This document shows, one piece after another, positions 1-7,217 of a DNA stretch of 64,000 bases (within the stretch, counting starts at the first letter, position 1; every line of letters begins with the position of its first letter). The DNA is taken from NCBI GenBank assembly GCA_036783645.1, contig DAIPWT010000002.1:85966-149965 (forward strand), written 5' to 3'. Below the pieces are notes generated by a model. That model saw nothing but the letters and a program-made list of their open reading frames with translations, was not told the DNA's origin and ran no database searches. A program made the translations under genes and the position numbers. The DNA comes from UBA4732 sp002404095. Its GTDB lineage: Bacteria; Planctomycetota; Planctomycetia; Gemmatales; Gemmataceae.

Positions 1-2
1 AA

Positions 3-818
3 GACCACCGCCTTCTGACGCACGAGCGGGAACTCGACGCCGTCGCCACGGAATGGCGGCAACGGCAACTGGCGCTCACCCAGACGCGGCACTCGCTGGA
101 AGGCTGGCAGACACGGCTGACGGCGCGCGAAACAGCCTGGGAAGGCGAACGGGCCGCGCTGTTGTCCGACGCTAAGGCGCGCGAGGAAGCCGCACACCTG
201 CAATTGCGGCGGCTCAACCATCTGGCTCGGCGCCGTGAACTCCAGCGCGGCACCGAAGCGGTGGAGCTTACAGCGGCAAGGACGCGCTGCGACGACTTGC
301 GCCAAGCCTACGTCGCTCTGTGGAAGGAATGCCAGCAGCGCAGGAAAGAACTCGCACGGGAGCAGCGCGATATGGCCGCGCGGACGGTGGCTCTGGAACA
401 GCTACGTCAGGAAGTCGTCGGCGCCGCGCCCAACGCAGCGGGCGCCGAACGGCGGTTGGAACGGCTGCGTCGGCGGACGGCGGTGCGGATCGAAGCGAGC
501 GAAAGCGACATCGAAATGGCGCGCAAGGACATGGCGGCGGAGAGCGACCGTCTTGACGAGTTGGCCGAGCGCCTTCAGGGACAGCAAAAGGATTTTGCCG
601 CTCGCCAGGAAGAATTGGTCCGTCAACAAGCGGCATGGGAAGAACGCGAGGCGTCCGTCGAGGACGCCGAGCAGCGCCGCCGGCTTGAGTTGCAACGCCT
701 TACCGCCCGGCGCGAGCAGGACGAACGGCAGATCGCCGTGCTGCGCGACGAAGTGGAGCGCGTGGCTGGTGTGCTGATGAACGAATCCGAGATGGCGCCG
801 GCTAGTCAAGCGGCGTAA
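3..818 (+). CDS. Coiled-coil protein, 5' partial
   Basis: The reading frame is open to the left edge of the window, so the protein starts outside it; at least 271 residues are visible. The composition is almost entirely Glu, Arg, Gln, Ala and Leu in heptad-like patterns, with no hydrophobic membrane segment, which indicates a long coiled coil. The last residues (about 15) leave the coiled-coil pattern. It converges with the nucleotidyltransferase-like gene on the other strand, 42 bases away. No enzymatic motif is visible and the function is unknown; a structural or scaffold role is only a guess. Confidence 0.75.
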   Translation, partial: DHRLLTHERELDAVATEWRQRQLALTQTRHSLEGWQTRLTARETAWEGERAALLSDAKAREEAAHLQLRRLNHLARRRELQRGTEAVELTAARTRCDDLRQAYVALWKECQQRRKELAREQRDMAARTVALEQLRQEVVGAAPNAAGAERRLERLRRRTAVRIEASESDIEMARKDMAAESDRLDELAERLQGQQKDFAARQEELVRQQAAWEEREASVEDAEQRRRLELQRLTARREQDERQIAVLRDEVERVAGVLMNESEMAPASQAA

Positions 819-860
819 GCGAGATGGAGGCCCGGTCCGGTGCAGTCTCTTGTTTAGCGG

Positions 861-1448
861 CTACCGCCCCGGCGTCTCGACCAAGACGCGCAGCCGATCC
901 GCCAACTCCGCCGGGTAGTACTGGCCCCAACTCCCGTCGATCAGCCCAACCTCCAGCATATCGCGCAGGTGCGTCCGGTCCTTATCGCGGTAGGCCGTCA
1001 GCTTCACCCCAACCAGCGCCCGCAGCCCCAGCACACGGAACTCCCCGCCTGCCTCCGATTCCGTCATCTCTGGGTTCGGCAACGCCTCGTCCGGCCGGAC
1101 CTTCTCCCCGGCGTAGATCAGGTGGATGCCGTCTCGGACCCGACCCTCCGGGCCGTCCACGAACAGGTCGAGGTCGGCCGCGTGGTGGTACACGAAGCCC
1201 ACGGCGCTTAGAGCTTCCTTAATCCCATCCAGGTCCGACCGGCGGACGAGCAGATCGACGTCGCAAGTGTTGCGCACGGCCCCGGGATCAACCTGGGACA
1301 CCCACAGAGCCACGGCGTGGCCGCCGGCCACAGCGTAGGGGAGACCGGCCCCTTCCAGGGCGGCAGTCGAACGGAGCAAGCGCTGGCGGACTAACTCCAC
1401 GGCACGCACCATCCGGTCGAGTGAGAATGGACCTAGAACAGCTGCCAT
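861..1448 (-). CDS. Nucleotidyltransferase-like protein (AbiEii/MNT-like fold)
   Basis: The 195-residue protein carries an AGGHAVALW motif (about residues 41-49) followed by CDVDLLV (62-68). This is the Gly-Gly helix turn and paired-Asp pattern (D63, D65) of the polymerase-beta nucleotidyltransferase superfamily, as found in AbiEii-type toxins and minimal nucleotidyltransferases. The ATG at 1448 is chosen because a perfect AGGAGG (1459-1464) lies 10 bases upstream; a TTG at 1475 overlapping the truD stop is possible but has no such site. It lies directly behind truD and is probably co-transcribed. No HEPN or AbiEi partner is visible next to it, so a toxin role is unproven; it may be a domestic nucleotidyl-transfer or RNA-modifying enzyme. 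Confidence 0.72.
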   Translation of the reverse strand: MAAVLGPFSLDRMVRAVELVRQRLLRSTAALEGAGLPYAVAGGHAVALWVSQVDPGAVRNTCDVDLLVRRSDLDGIKEALSAVGFVYHHAADLDLFVDGPEGRVRDGIHLIYAGEKVRPDEALPNPEMTESEAGGEFRVLGLRALVGVKLTAYRDKDRTHLRDMLEVGLIDGSWGQYYPAELADRLRVLVETPGR

Positions 1449-1471
1449 TGTACTTTCGCCTCCTGTTAACC

Positions 1472-2647
1472 TCAAGCCTCCCGCGCCGTCGCGGCTTTCA
1501 CCACCAAGGTAGCATAGCAGCCGCGCGGCAGGTCAAAGGCAAGCGTTAATTTGCTTCGCTTCGGATGCAATTCATCCGCCGCCGATTCATGAGTGAGTTG
1601 CGCCGGCATACATAACCCCGCACGTTCGCCTTTCGAGAAGAACATTTCGCGCACGCCGCGCACCTGCATATCGTGCAATTCCAGCTTCTCTTCGGCCAGG
1701 ACGAACTGCACCAGTTCGGCGCGCGGATCGCCAGGTTCTAACTTCAGGCGCGATGACGGCAACGGCAGATGCAACGCGGCCAGTTCGGCTTGCTGGTCCG
1801 CGTCGAGGTCGATGGGGAATGGCGCCTCGCCCATACGCAGCGCCACCGGCTGCAACTGTTCTGGCCGTAATCGCGTCATAAGCCAGCGCGCTAACATACG
1901 GTTCCATAGATGGCTTTGATACGCCGACAGGTAAAGGCCGCGCAACTCCGGCCGTAGCCCGGCGACGGCGCCGCGATAGTCGCCGGGATGGACGCGCAGG
2001 TAATCGACCAGACGGCGGGCGTGACCAGGCCGTAGACTGTTCGCCAATCCCTTCCAATCACCCCAGCGTTCGCGGAGGAGCGTCTTCTCCTTACGCTCCG
2101 GCCCACGGTCGAACTCGTAGGGGGCCGTCAACGCCAGGCGCAAGGCTTCCTCAAAGCGACCGCGCACGAGCAAGCGAGCGATGAATTCCTCGCCCGCGCC
2201 GGCCACGGAGCCGAAACGCTGGTCGTCGAAATAGTTCGGCAAGCCTGCCACGGCGATGCGGTTCAAAGCTGCTTCGGCCTGTTCGACGGCCTCGGCGGTC
2301 AAGTCGCGCAACGTCAAGCGGAAGCGGTTGCAGCGGATGGACTGCGACGTATAAGGCTCGTCGGTCCAGCCAAGATGCGTGACCGTGATGTCGTGGTGAT
2401 GGAAGCCGCGGCGCGGACCGTGCAGGATGGTGAGATATTGGATGGTCCAGGCGTGACGATCCTTGAGACCTCCGAAGGAGATGCGGCGCGGCTCGACGCG
2501 CCAACGCTGACGTAGCGGAATAAGGGCGTCGGGCGTGGACCAGCCACGCTTTTCCATACGATACAGCGCGAATGGCCCCGTTTGGGCGGGAACGACGTCA
2601 GTCGTTTCCTCGACGTAAAAATCATCCGGCAGTTGCTTTAGCTTCAT
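1472..2647 (-). CDS. truD: tRNA pseudouridine(13) synthase TruD
   Basis: The 391-residue protein matches the TruD family, which isomerises U13 of certain tRNAs. The signature GLKDRHA is at about residues 60-66, with Asp63 as the expected catalytic aspartate. The N-terminal KQLPDDFYVEE segment is typical of the family start, so the ATG at 2647 is preferred over an extension to 2755 that would add an unrelated basic tail. Length is slightly above E. coli TruD. The ribosome-binding site is weak. A hairpin followed by T-rich sequence (2682-2751) lies just upstream in the direction of transcription and might attenuate expression. The stop overlaps an alternative TTG start of the next gene. Confidence 0.93.
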   Translation of the reverse strand: MKLKQLPDDFYVEETTDVVPAQTGPFALYRMEKRGWSTPDALIPLRQRWRVEPRRISFGGLKDRHAWTIQYLTILHGPRRGFHHHDITVTHLGWTDEPYTSQSIRCNRFRLTLRDLTAEAVEQAEAALNRIAVAGLPNYFDDQRFGSVAGAGEEFIARLLVRGRFEEALRLALTAPYEFDRGPERKEKTLLRERWGDWKGLANSLRPGHARRLVDYLRVHPGDYRGAVAGLRPELRGLYLSAYQSHLWNRMLARWLMTRLRPEQLQPVALRMGEAPFPIDLDADQQAELAALHLPLPSSRLKLEPGDPRAELVQFVLAEEKLELHDMQVRGVREMFFSKGERAGLCMPAQLTHESAADELHPKRSKLTLAFDLPRGCYATLVVKAATAREA

Positions 2648-2681
2648 TTGAGGCAGGTATTGTAGCAGAAAAAGGAAAAAG

Positions 2682-2751
2682 TGAGACCGAGAGATGTGGA
2701 TCCAAAACCGTCGCCCAGTCAGCTTTGGACCCCGCCAAACTCTCGGTCTCA
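2682..2751 (-). terminator. Terminator-like hairpin upstream of truD
   Basis: A perfect 12-bp inverted repeat (2682-2693 with 2740-2751) encloses a second short stem (2701-2706 with 2724-2729). Read on the minus strand it is followed immediately by two runs of five T, as in an intrinsic terminator. It ends 35 bases before the truD start codon. It may be a leader attenuator, or the terminator of a transcript coming from 2752-3012, where no convincing gene is visible. Confidence 0.5.
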
Positions 2752-3012
2752 TCAATGAAGAGCAACAGGCGGGTTGCTCTGGTAGTAATAATAGACACCC
2801 GCTTCCGCGGTTGCAAGGGCTATTGAACTTTTTTTGCCGTAGCGGCCGCTCCGCGCCTTCGCTATTTCCGCAACATTAGCGCCATTAATTAGTTGCGTCG
2901 ATACTACTCCACGTCCAAGGTTCGGATTTTCGGCCAAATAGTTGCATCCGCCCACGGATTCGGTATGCTCGAAAGTCGCCCGCCACCCGCCATGTGAAAG
3001 GATCGACAGCAG
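2752..3012. other. Non-coding gap between truD and an esterase gene
   Basis: With the truD leader this is a divergent gap of 365 bases. An 88-codon minus-strand frame spans it but has no family resemblance and no clear ribosome-binding site. Divergent promoters must lie here; I cannot place them with confidence. No tRNA-like fold was seen. Confidence 0.5.
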
Positions 3013-3879
3013 ATGCACGTCGTACTACTTACCTTGAGCCTGACGCTAATCAGCGCAGACGGCGCCCCAAAGGCCGAACCGCTCTATCCCAAGAGCGCGC
3101 CCGGCGCCCTCGGCGATAAAGACGCTGACGTTCCCACTTTTACGCCGTTCCTGCCTCCGGCCGACAAGGCGACCGGCGCGGCCGTGGTCATCTGTCCCGG
3201 CGGCGGTTACGGCGGCCTGGCCATAAGTTACGAAGGCATGGACGTCGGCGCCTGGATGGCGAAACGCGGCGTCGCCGGCTTCGTGCTGAAGTACCGCGTC
3301 GCCCCCTATAAGCATCCCGTACCCCTTCAGGACGCCCAGCGCGCGCTGCGGACCGTCCGGGCGCGTGCCAAGGAATTTGGCGTTGATCCGACGCGAGTCG
3401 GCATCCTCGGCTTCTCCGCCGGCGGCCATCTGGCGTCAACGGCCGCCACCCACTTTGACGACGGCAAGGCCGACGCGGCCGACCCGATCGACAAAATGAG
3501 CTGCCGGCCGGACTTTGCCGTTCTTTGCTATCCCGTCGTCACGCTCAAGCCGCCTTACGCCCATATGGGGTCGCGCTACAATCTTTTGGGCAAGGATGCG
3601 GACGAGAAGTTAGTCGAAAGCCTATGCAACGACCAGCAAGTGACGGACAAGACGCCGCCGACGTTTCTGTTTCACACCGCCGATGATAATGCCGTGCCGG
3701 TCGAGAATAGCCTTCTATTTTTTGACGCGTTACACAAAGCGAAGGTTCCGGCCGAACTGCACGTTTACGAACACGGACGGCACGGCGTCGGCCTGGCGCC
3801 GAACGATCCGGTGCTGTCGAGCTGGCCGGAGCTGTTGGAAAGGTGGATGCAAGCGCATGGGTGGATGAAGAAAGGCTGA
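3013..3879 (+). CDS. Secreted alpha/beta hydrolase (esterase/acetyl-xylan-esterase-like)
   Basis: A 288-residue protein with a short hydrophobic N-terminus (about residues 3-15) suggesting export. The alpha/beta-hydrolase core has the oxyanion-type CPGGGYGG (61-68), the nucleophile elbow GFSAGG (133-138, Ser135), an acid in HTADDNAVP (Asp224 or Asp225) and a histidine in EHGRHGVG (about His257), so the catalytic triad is complete. This layout is that of the BD-FAE/COG0657 esterases common in planctomycetes, often acting on acetylated polysaccharides; the true substrate is unknown. The gene stands alone, with a large inverted repeat immediately downstream. Confidence 0.85.
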   Translation: MHVVLLTLSLTLISADGAPKAEPLYPKSAPGALGDKDADVPTFTPFLPPADKATGAAVVICPGGGYGGLAISYEGMDVGAWMAKRGVAGFVLKYRVAPYKHPVPLQDAQRALRTVRARAKEFGVDPTRVGILGFSAGGHLASTAATHFDDGKADAADPIDKMSCRPDFAVLCYPVVTLKPPYAHMGSRYNLLGKDADEKLVESLCNDQQVTDKTPPTFLFHTADDNAVPVENSLLFFDALHKAKVPAELHVYEHGRHGVGLAPNDPVLSSWPELLERWMQAHGWMKKG

Positions 3880-3902
3880 CGGAGGGGGGATCCCGGTCTC
3901 GC

Positions 3903-4039
3903 CCCCGGACTCACGAGTACGTTCGCCCGGGGTTTTATCTCAGTCGCCCGTTGGGGCTCCAAGACTGAACCTGTCGGCGTCTTGAGTCCGGAGGGCGATC
4001 CAGATAAAGCCCCGGGTGAATGTACTCATGAACCCGGGG
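3903..4039. repeat. Long imperfect inverted repeat
   Basis: Two 47-base arms (3903-3949 and 3993-4039) match in about 38 positions as reverse complements, and most mismatches would still allow G-U pairs in RNA. The 43-base centre holds a further 6-bp stem (3960-3965 with 3979-3984). It fills the gap between the convergent esterase and YjbQ genes, so it could terminate both, but it is far larger than a normal terminator and resembles a palindromic repeat element. Confidence 0.75.
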
Positions 4040-4051
4040 TGCGAGGACCGC

Positions 4052-4465
4052 CTACTCGGAAGTGCCGCTATCGCCTATCCACTTCACCTGTACGGTTCGC
4101 TTTCGCGGCCCGTCGAACTCGCAGAAATAAACCCCCTGCCAGCGCCCCAACACCAGTCGGCCTTCTTCCGCTAACACGGTCGCGCTGGAACCTACCAAGC
4201 TTGCCTTGATGTGCGAATCGCTGTTGCCTTCGCCGTGACGGAAGCCCGGCTGATCCTTCGGTACGCTGCGCTCGAACCATAGCAGCATGTCGTGTACGAC
4301 GTCAGGGTCGGCGTTTTCGTTGATGGTGATGGCGGCCGTGGTGTGCGGACAGTAGACGACGCCGAATCCTTCGCGGACGCCGGAACTAGCCAGCGTTTGC
4401 CGCACTTGTTCGGTGATCTCCACGAATTCGTTGCGTTTTCGGGTCTGAATGGTGAAGGAATCCAT
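4052..4465 (-). CDS. YjbQ/UPF0047 family protein (secondary thiamine-phosphate synthase type)
   Basis: The 137-residue protein covers the whole compact YjbQ fold. Conserved blocks are YCPHTTAAITINENADPDV (about 38-56), a GNSDSHIKASL block with the metal-binding-type histidine, and GRLVLGRWQGVYFCEFDGPR near the C-terminus. Homologues complement thiamine-phosphate synthase mutants weakly; the physiological role is still uncertain. Length matches the family. It lies downstream of the BBP7 gene on the same strand, separated by a terminator-like hairpin. Confidence 0.9.
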   Translation of the reverse strand: MDSFTIQTRKRNEFVEITEQVRQTLASSGVREGFGVVYCPHTTAAITINENADPDVVHDMLLWFERSVPKDQPGFRHGEGNSDSHIKASLVGSSATVLAEEGRLVLGRWQGVYFCEFDGPRKRTVQVKWIGDSGTSE

Positions 4466-4493
4466 CGACGGCCTCCAGTCGAGCGAGCGTTTG

Positions 4494-4527
4494 CGGGGCC
4501 GGGGCCAAGTCCTTGGCGCCGGCCCCG
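4494..4527 (-). terminator. GC-rich hairpin after the BBP7 gene
   Basis: A 16-bp stem with one mismatch (4494-4509 with 4512-4527) and a 2-base loop lies 15 bases beyond the stop of the BBP7 gene and just before yjbQ. There is no T run. It probably ends or slows the BBP7 transcript. Confidence 0.5.
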
Positions 4528-4541
4528 ACTCCTATATACGA

Positions 4542-6173
4542 CTAGAAGCGGAATTCCAGCCCCAGGTTGAGGCCCTGCGCCCAGAAGTCGGATTCGTGGA
4601 ACAGCACCATCGGCCGGTTCTGGCCCGCCGGCGCCTGCCCCGAGGCGAAGTTGGGAATCAGCGTCTCATCTATTGTGCGGTCGATTTGCCGGCCTGGGCG
4701 CACCACGCTGCTCCAATACAAGAAATCATAGCCGGCGAACACCCGCACATGGTCATTGAGGTGGTAGCTAACATTCAAGTCCACCTCCGGCACAACGCTG
4801 AAGCGGTCTCGGTGGAAGGAGCCAATGTTGCTCCGCTCCGCCAGGAGGCCGCCGACGAAGTTGCGATTCGTGCCGTTGGCGAACGTCACGTTCTGGGAGC
4901 CGTTGATGTTGAGGTCCTGGTGCGTGTCTCCAATGGCCACCTTGCCGCGAATGTTCAGGCTCCACGGCCCGCGCGAAAACTCCGTGTCGAGGCCGACCTG
5001 GCCGCCGTAGAACTGGTTGCGAGTGGCGAATTGGTCGAACACGAAGGCGCGAGCGCTGTTTACCGGCGGCGGCGCCGTGGGCGAGTTCTGCACGTTCTCG
5101 GTGATCGTCAGGCCTTCCCGCAGGTTGAGGTAACGGACGCCGCCCAGTGCGTCCACTCGGTACGTCCAACCGCCGTCCCTGCCGCAACCGCAGTCGCAGC
5201 AGTCCTTGCAACCCGTGCTGCCGCAGCACAAGTTGCAGCGGAGATTGGCCTCCAGACCCCACAGGTTGCTGGCGTTGCTTACGTTCGCGTTGCCCGTGGA
5301 TAGACCAGGAAAGGCCGTCAGCTGGACGGTTTCGGCGTTGCGGTTGACGCTGAAGAACGGCCGCGCGATCACCGGAAACATTGCGGAATTGGCCTGGAAC
5401 TGCCGCTCGTCGCCGGGCAAGAAGAAGCCGCTGATTTCGACGGCCTTATGTTCGCAGTCGTCCAACCAGAAGCCGGCGGTGAAGCGTGCGCCGGAATGCG
5501 TCCCGCTGCTCAGGCCGTCGCCGCCGAACAGAACCTGCGTCGTGGGCCGGCCCAGGATGCCGAAGTCCCGCGGCTGGCTAGTGGAGATGAGTGGAGGCGT
5601 CGTGTCTTTCTTGAATCTCCAAAGGAGATATTCGCCGCAAGCGTAGAACTTAGGCTGCCAGGATTCGATGCGCTCGAACGTGGTCATCCCTTCTTCACCG
5701 GACGAGTTTTCCGTTATCGGAACGGGCGCGAGGATGAGAGGCGCTGCCGAAGGCGCGGCCCGGCCCGGCTTGGGCGAGACCGCGATGGTTTCGCCTAGGA
5801 AGAGGGCCGGCTTTACGCCCCGATCCACCGCGAAGATGCCGGGCGGCGGCGCCGTCGTCGTCACGGGGGTTGGCGCGTCCAGCCCATCCAGCCCATCTGG
5901 CCAAACACGGGGGACCGGAGTCGGCGCCGGGTTGGCGTGGTACGAAGCCGCGATTACCCCGGAAGGGGTGGAAACAGCGAGCGGCTCGGTCGTGGTTGCC
6001 GGGCGCGGCTTGCCGATGGTCGCGCCGGCGTCGGGCAGCACCACGAGGCGAACCGGCGGCAGAAGTTCAGCCGGCCGGGCCGACGGCCGCCAGATCACTT
6101 CCTGGGCGGCGGCCTGGTATGCCCATGCGCCAAAGGACAAAAACAAACCACCGATCCATACGCCTCTCTTCAT
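4542..6173 (-). CDS. BBP7 family outer-membrane beta-barrel protein
   Basis: A 543-residue protein beginning with a clear signal peptide (about residues 1-24, cleavage after AAAQ). Residues 25-170 are a Pro/Thr/Ala-rich spacer. From about 176 the sequence follows the planctomycete BBP7 pattern: FYACGEYLLWRFKKD, then TPPLISTS, a series of amphipathic beta strands, and a final GLEFRF ending in Phe, typical of outer-membrane barrels. A cluster of eight cysteines occurs in 18 residues (313-330), probably in an exposed loop. Such proteins are thought to be porin-like or surface components. A palindromic element and the PEP-CTERM gene lie upstream on the opposite strand. Confidence 0.86.
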   Translation of the reverse strand: MKRGVWIGGLFLSFGAWAYQAAAQEVIWRPSARPAELLPPVRLVVLPDAGATIGKPRPATTTEPLAVSTPSGVIAASYHANPAPTPVPRVWPDGLDGLDAPTPVTTTAPPPGIFAVDRGVKPALFLGETIAVSPKPGRAAPSAAPLILAPVPITENSSGEEGMTTFERIESWQPKFYACGEYLLWRFKKDTTPPLISTSQPRDFGILGRPTTQVLFGGDGLSSGTHSGARFTAGFWLDDCEHKAVEISGFFLPGDERQFQANSAMFPVIARPFFSVNRNAETVQLTAFPGLSTGNANVSNASNLWGLEANLRCNLCCGSTGCKDCCDCGCGRDGGWTYRVDALGGVRYLNLREGLTITENVQNSPTAPPPVNSARAFVFDQFATRNQFYGGQVGLDTEFSRGPWSLNIRGKVAIGDTHQDLNINGSQNVTFANGTNRNFVGGLLAERSNIGSFHRDRFSVVPEVDLNVSYHLNDHVRVFAGYDFLYWSSVVRPGRQIDRTIDETLIPNFASGQAPAGQNRPMVLFHESDFWAQGLNLGLEFRF

Positions 6174-6622
6174 GGCGCTATTCTCCTAACCAAGGAGGTG
6201 GGGCCGCGGTACGACGGCGCCGAAACGCCTGGCGCAAATCCCATTTGCAAGCGGGGACAGCGCCGCGAATCAACGGATGGCTCCATCCGCGCTTTACTCC
6301 TGGCACAACAAATTTCGACCAGCTGGCAAAGTGAAAAGAAACGATTCGGCCGGCAGAGGCAGGCCAACCGGCCGAACCGATGCTTAAGCGGCGTTACAAT
6401 CGTTACATCTTCTTATATAGAGGCCTCGTTTAGCCGCGACCCGAAAGGGGAGCGCTTCCCCACGCTCCCCTTTCGGGTCGCGGCTAAACGGCCCGCGTCC
6501 CCGAAAGATTGCCCTTTTTCTTTGAAAAGCGAGGTGTTATTACCAGTCCGTTGAAAGATTAACGACTAGACGCGCGCCAGGGAGGGAAACTCGGTTCGCA
6601 CGGCAGAAAGAGGATGTGGAAC
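6174..6622. other. Divergent intergenic region, BBP7 / PEP-CTERM
   Basis: About 450 bases without a gene. It holds a short inverted repeat (6345-6353 with 6368-6376) and a large palindrome at 6427-6490. Promoters for both flanking genes must lie here, but I could not identify convincing sigma-70 or sigma-54 elements. Confidence 0.5.
6427..6490. repeat. Palindromic element, TTTAGCCGCGACCC family
   Basis: Nearly perfect inverted repeat of about 28 bases per arm with a short loop; the arms begin GTTTAGCCGCGACCCG and contain GGGGAGCG. Related elements are at 16411, 32076, 43881, 51058 and 61226. This copy sits between divergently transcribed genes, where a terminator is not expected. Confidence 0.9.
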
Positions 6623-7111
6623 ATGGATACTTTAACAGTGTGGCGCGGCAAAGGTTTGCTCGCCGCTTGCGTGTTCGCGGCCTTGGCGGCCGGCAATACA
6701 AACTTTGCGCGGGCGGATCAGCGCTCTCACGCGGCCGGTTCGGCCATCGCCGAACGGCTCTCGTTGCGCGAAAAGACCATGGACCCCGTTGGGTCCAATG
6801 AGGCGGTGAACTGTGACGGCGTGAACGCCTTGTTGCTCTCGGGAGCCATTGCGTTTAATCCCGTTCCCTTCCCCACCGATCCCACGCCGCCACCGCCTCC
6901 GCCACCGCCTCCGCCTCCGCCTCCGCCGCCTCCGCCGCCTCCGCCGCCTCCAGCTGGGCCTCTGGCTGGGCCGGGGTCTTCGGCGCCGCCGGAGATATCG
7001 TCTATTCCGGTTCCGTCTCCCGAGCCGGCGAGTTTGCTGATCGGACTAATCGGTTCCGCGTGCGCCGGCGTCGTCGGCTGGAACCGTCGGAAGCGCCAGA
7101 ACGCGGCCTAA
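6623..7111 (+). CDS. PEP-CTERM sorting-domain protein with polyproline tract
   Basis: A protein of about 162 residues with an N-terminal signal peptide, a short variable region, 22 consecutive prolines, and a C-terminal exosortase signal: VPSPEPASLLIGLIGSACAG, a hydrophobic segment, then the basic tail WNRRKRQ. Exosortases cut such signals and release or anchor the protein at the cell surface. The ATG at 6623 is preferred over 6614 because an AAGAGG site lies at proper distance from 6623 and directly abuts 6614. The exosortase expected to process it is at 12968. The polyproline run probably needs EF-P for translation and may act as a rigid spacer. Confidence 0.85.
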   Translation: MDTLTVWRGKGLLAACVFAALAAGNTNFARADQRSHAAGSAIAERLSLREKTMDPVGSNEAVNCDGVNALLLSGAIAFNPVPFPTDPTPPPPPPPPPPPPPPPPPPPPPPAGPLAGPGSSAPPEISSIPVPSPEPASLLIGLIGSACAGVVGWNRRKRQNAA

Positions 7112-7155
7112 TGAAGGCGGCTTCGTGGCGCGACAGCTGAAAAACAAGGAAGGGA

Positions 7156-7175
7156 CGGGCCTTTACAAAGGCCCG
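7156..7175 (+). terminator. Hairpin after the PEP-CTERM gene
   Basis: Perfect 9-bp GC-rich stem with a 2-base loop, 44 bases after the stop codon and before the ribosome-binding site of the next gene. The T run after it is weak, so termination may be partial. Confidence 0.5.
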
Positions 7176-7217
7176 CCCCTTGATGTTTCCGTTTGTTCAC
7201 CCATGGAGGAACCCGAC

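Noticed and set aside
861..1448. AbiE-type toxin-antitoxin pair
   Set aside because: Only the nucleotidyltransferase-like protein is present; truD is a housekeeping gene and no AbiEi-like partner is visible.
2752..3018. 88-codon minus-strand frame upstream of truD
   Set aside because: No recognisable family, unlikely composition and no ribosome-binding site; it overlaps the start of the esterase gene.
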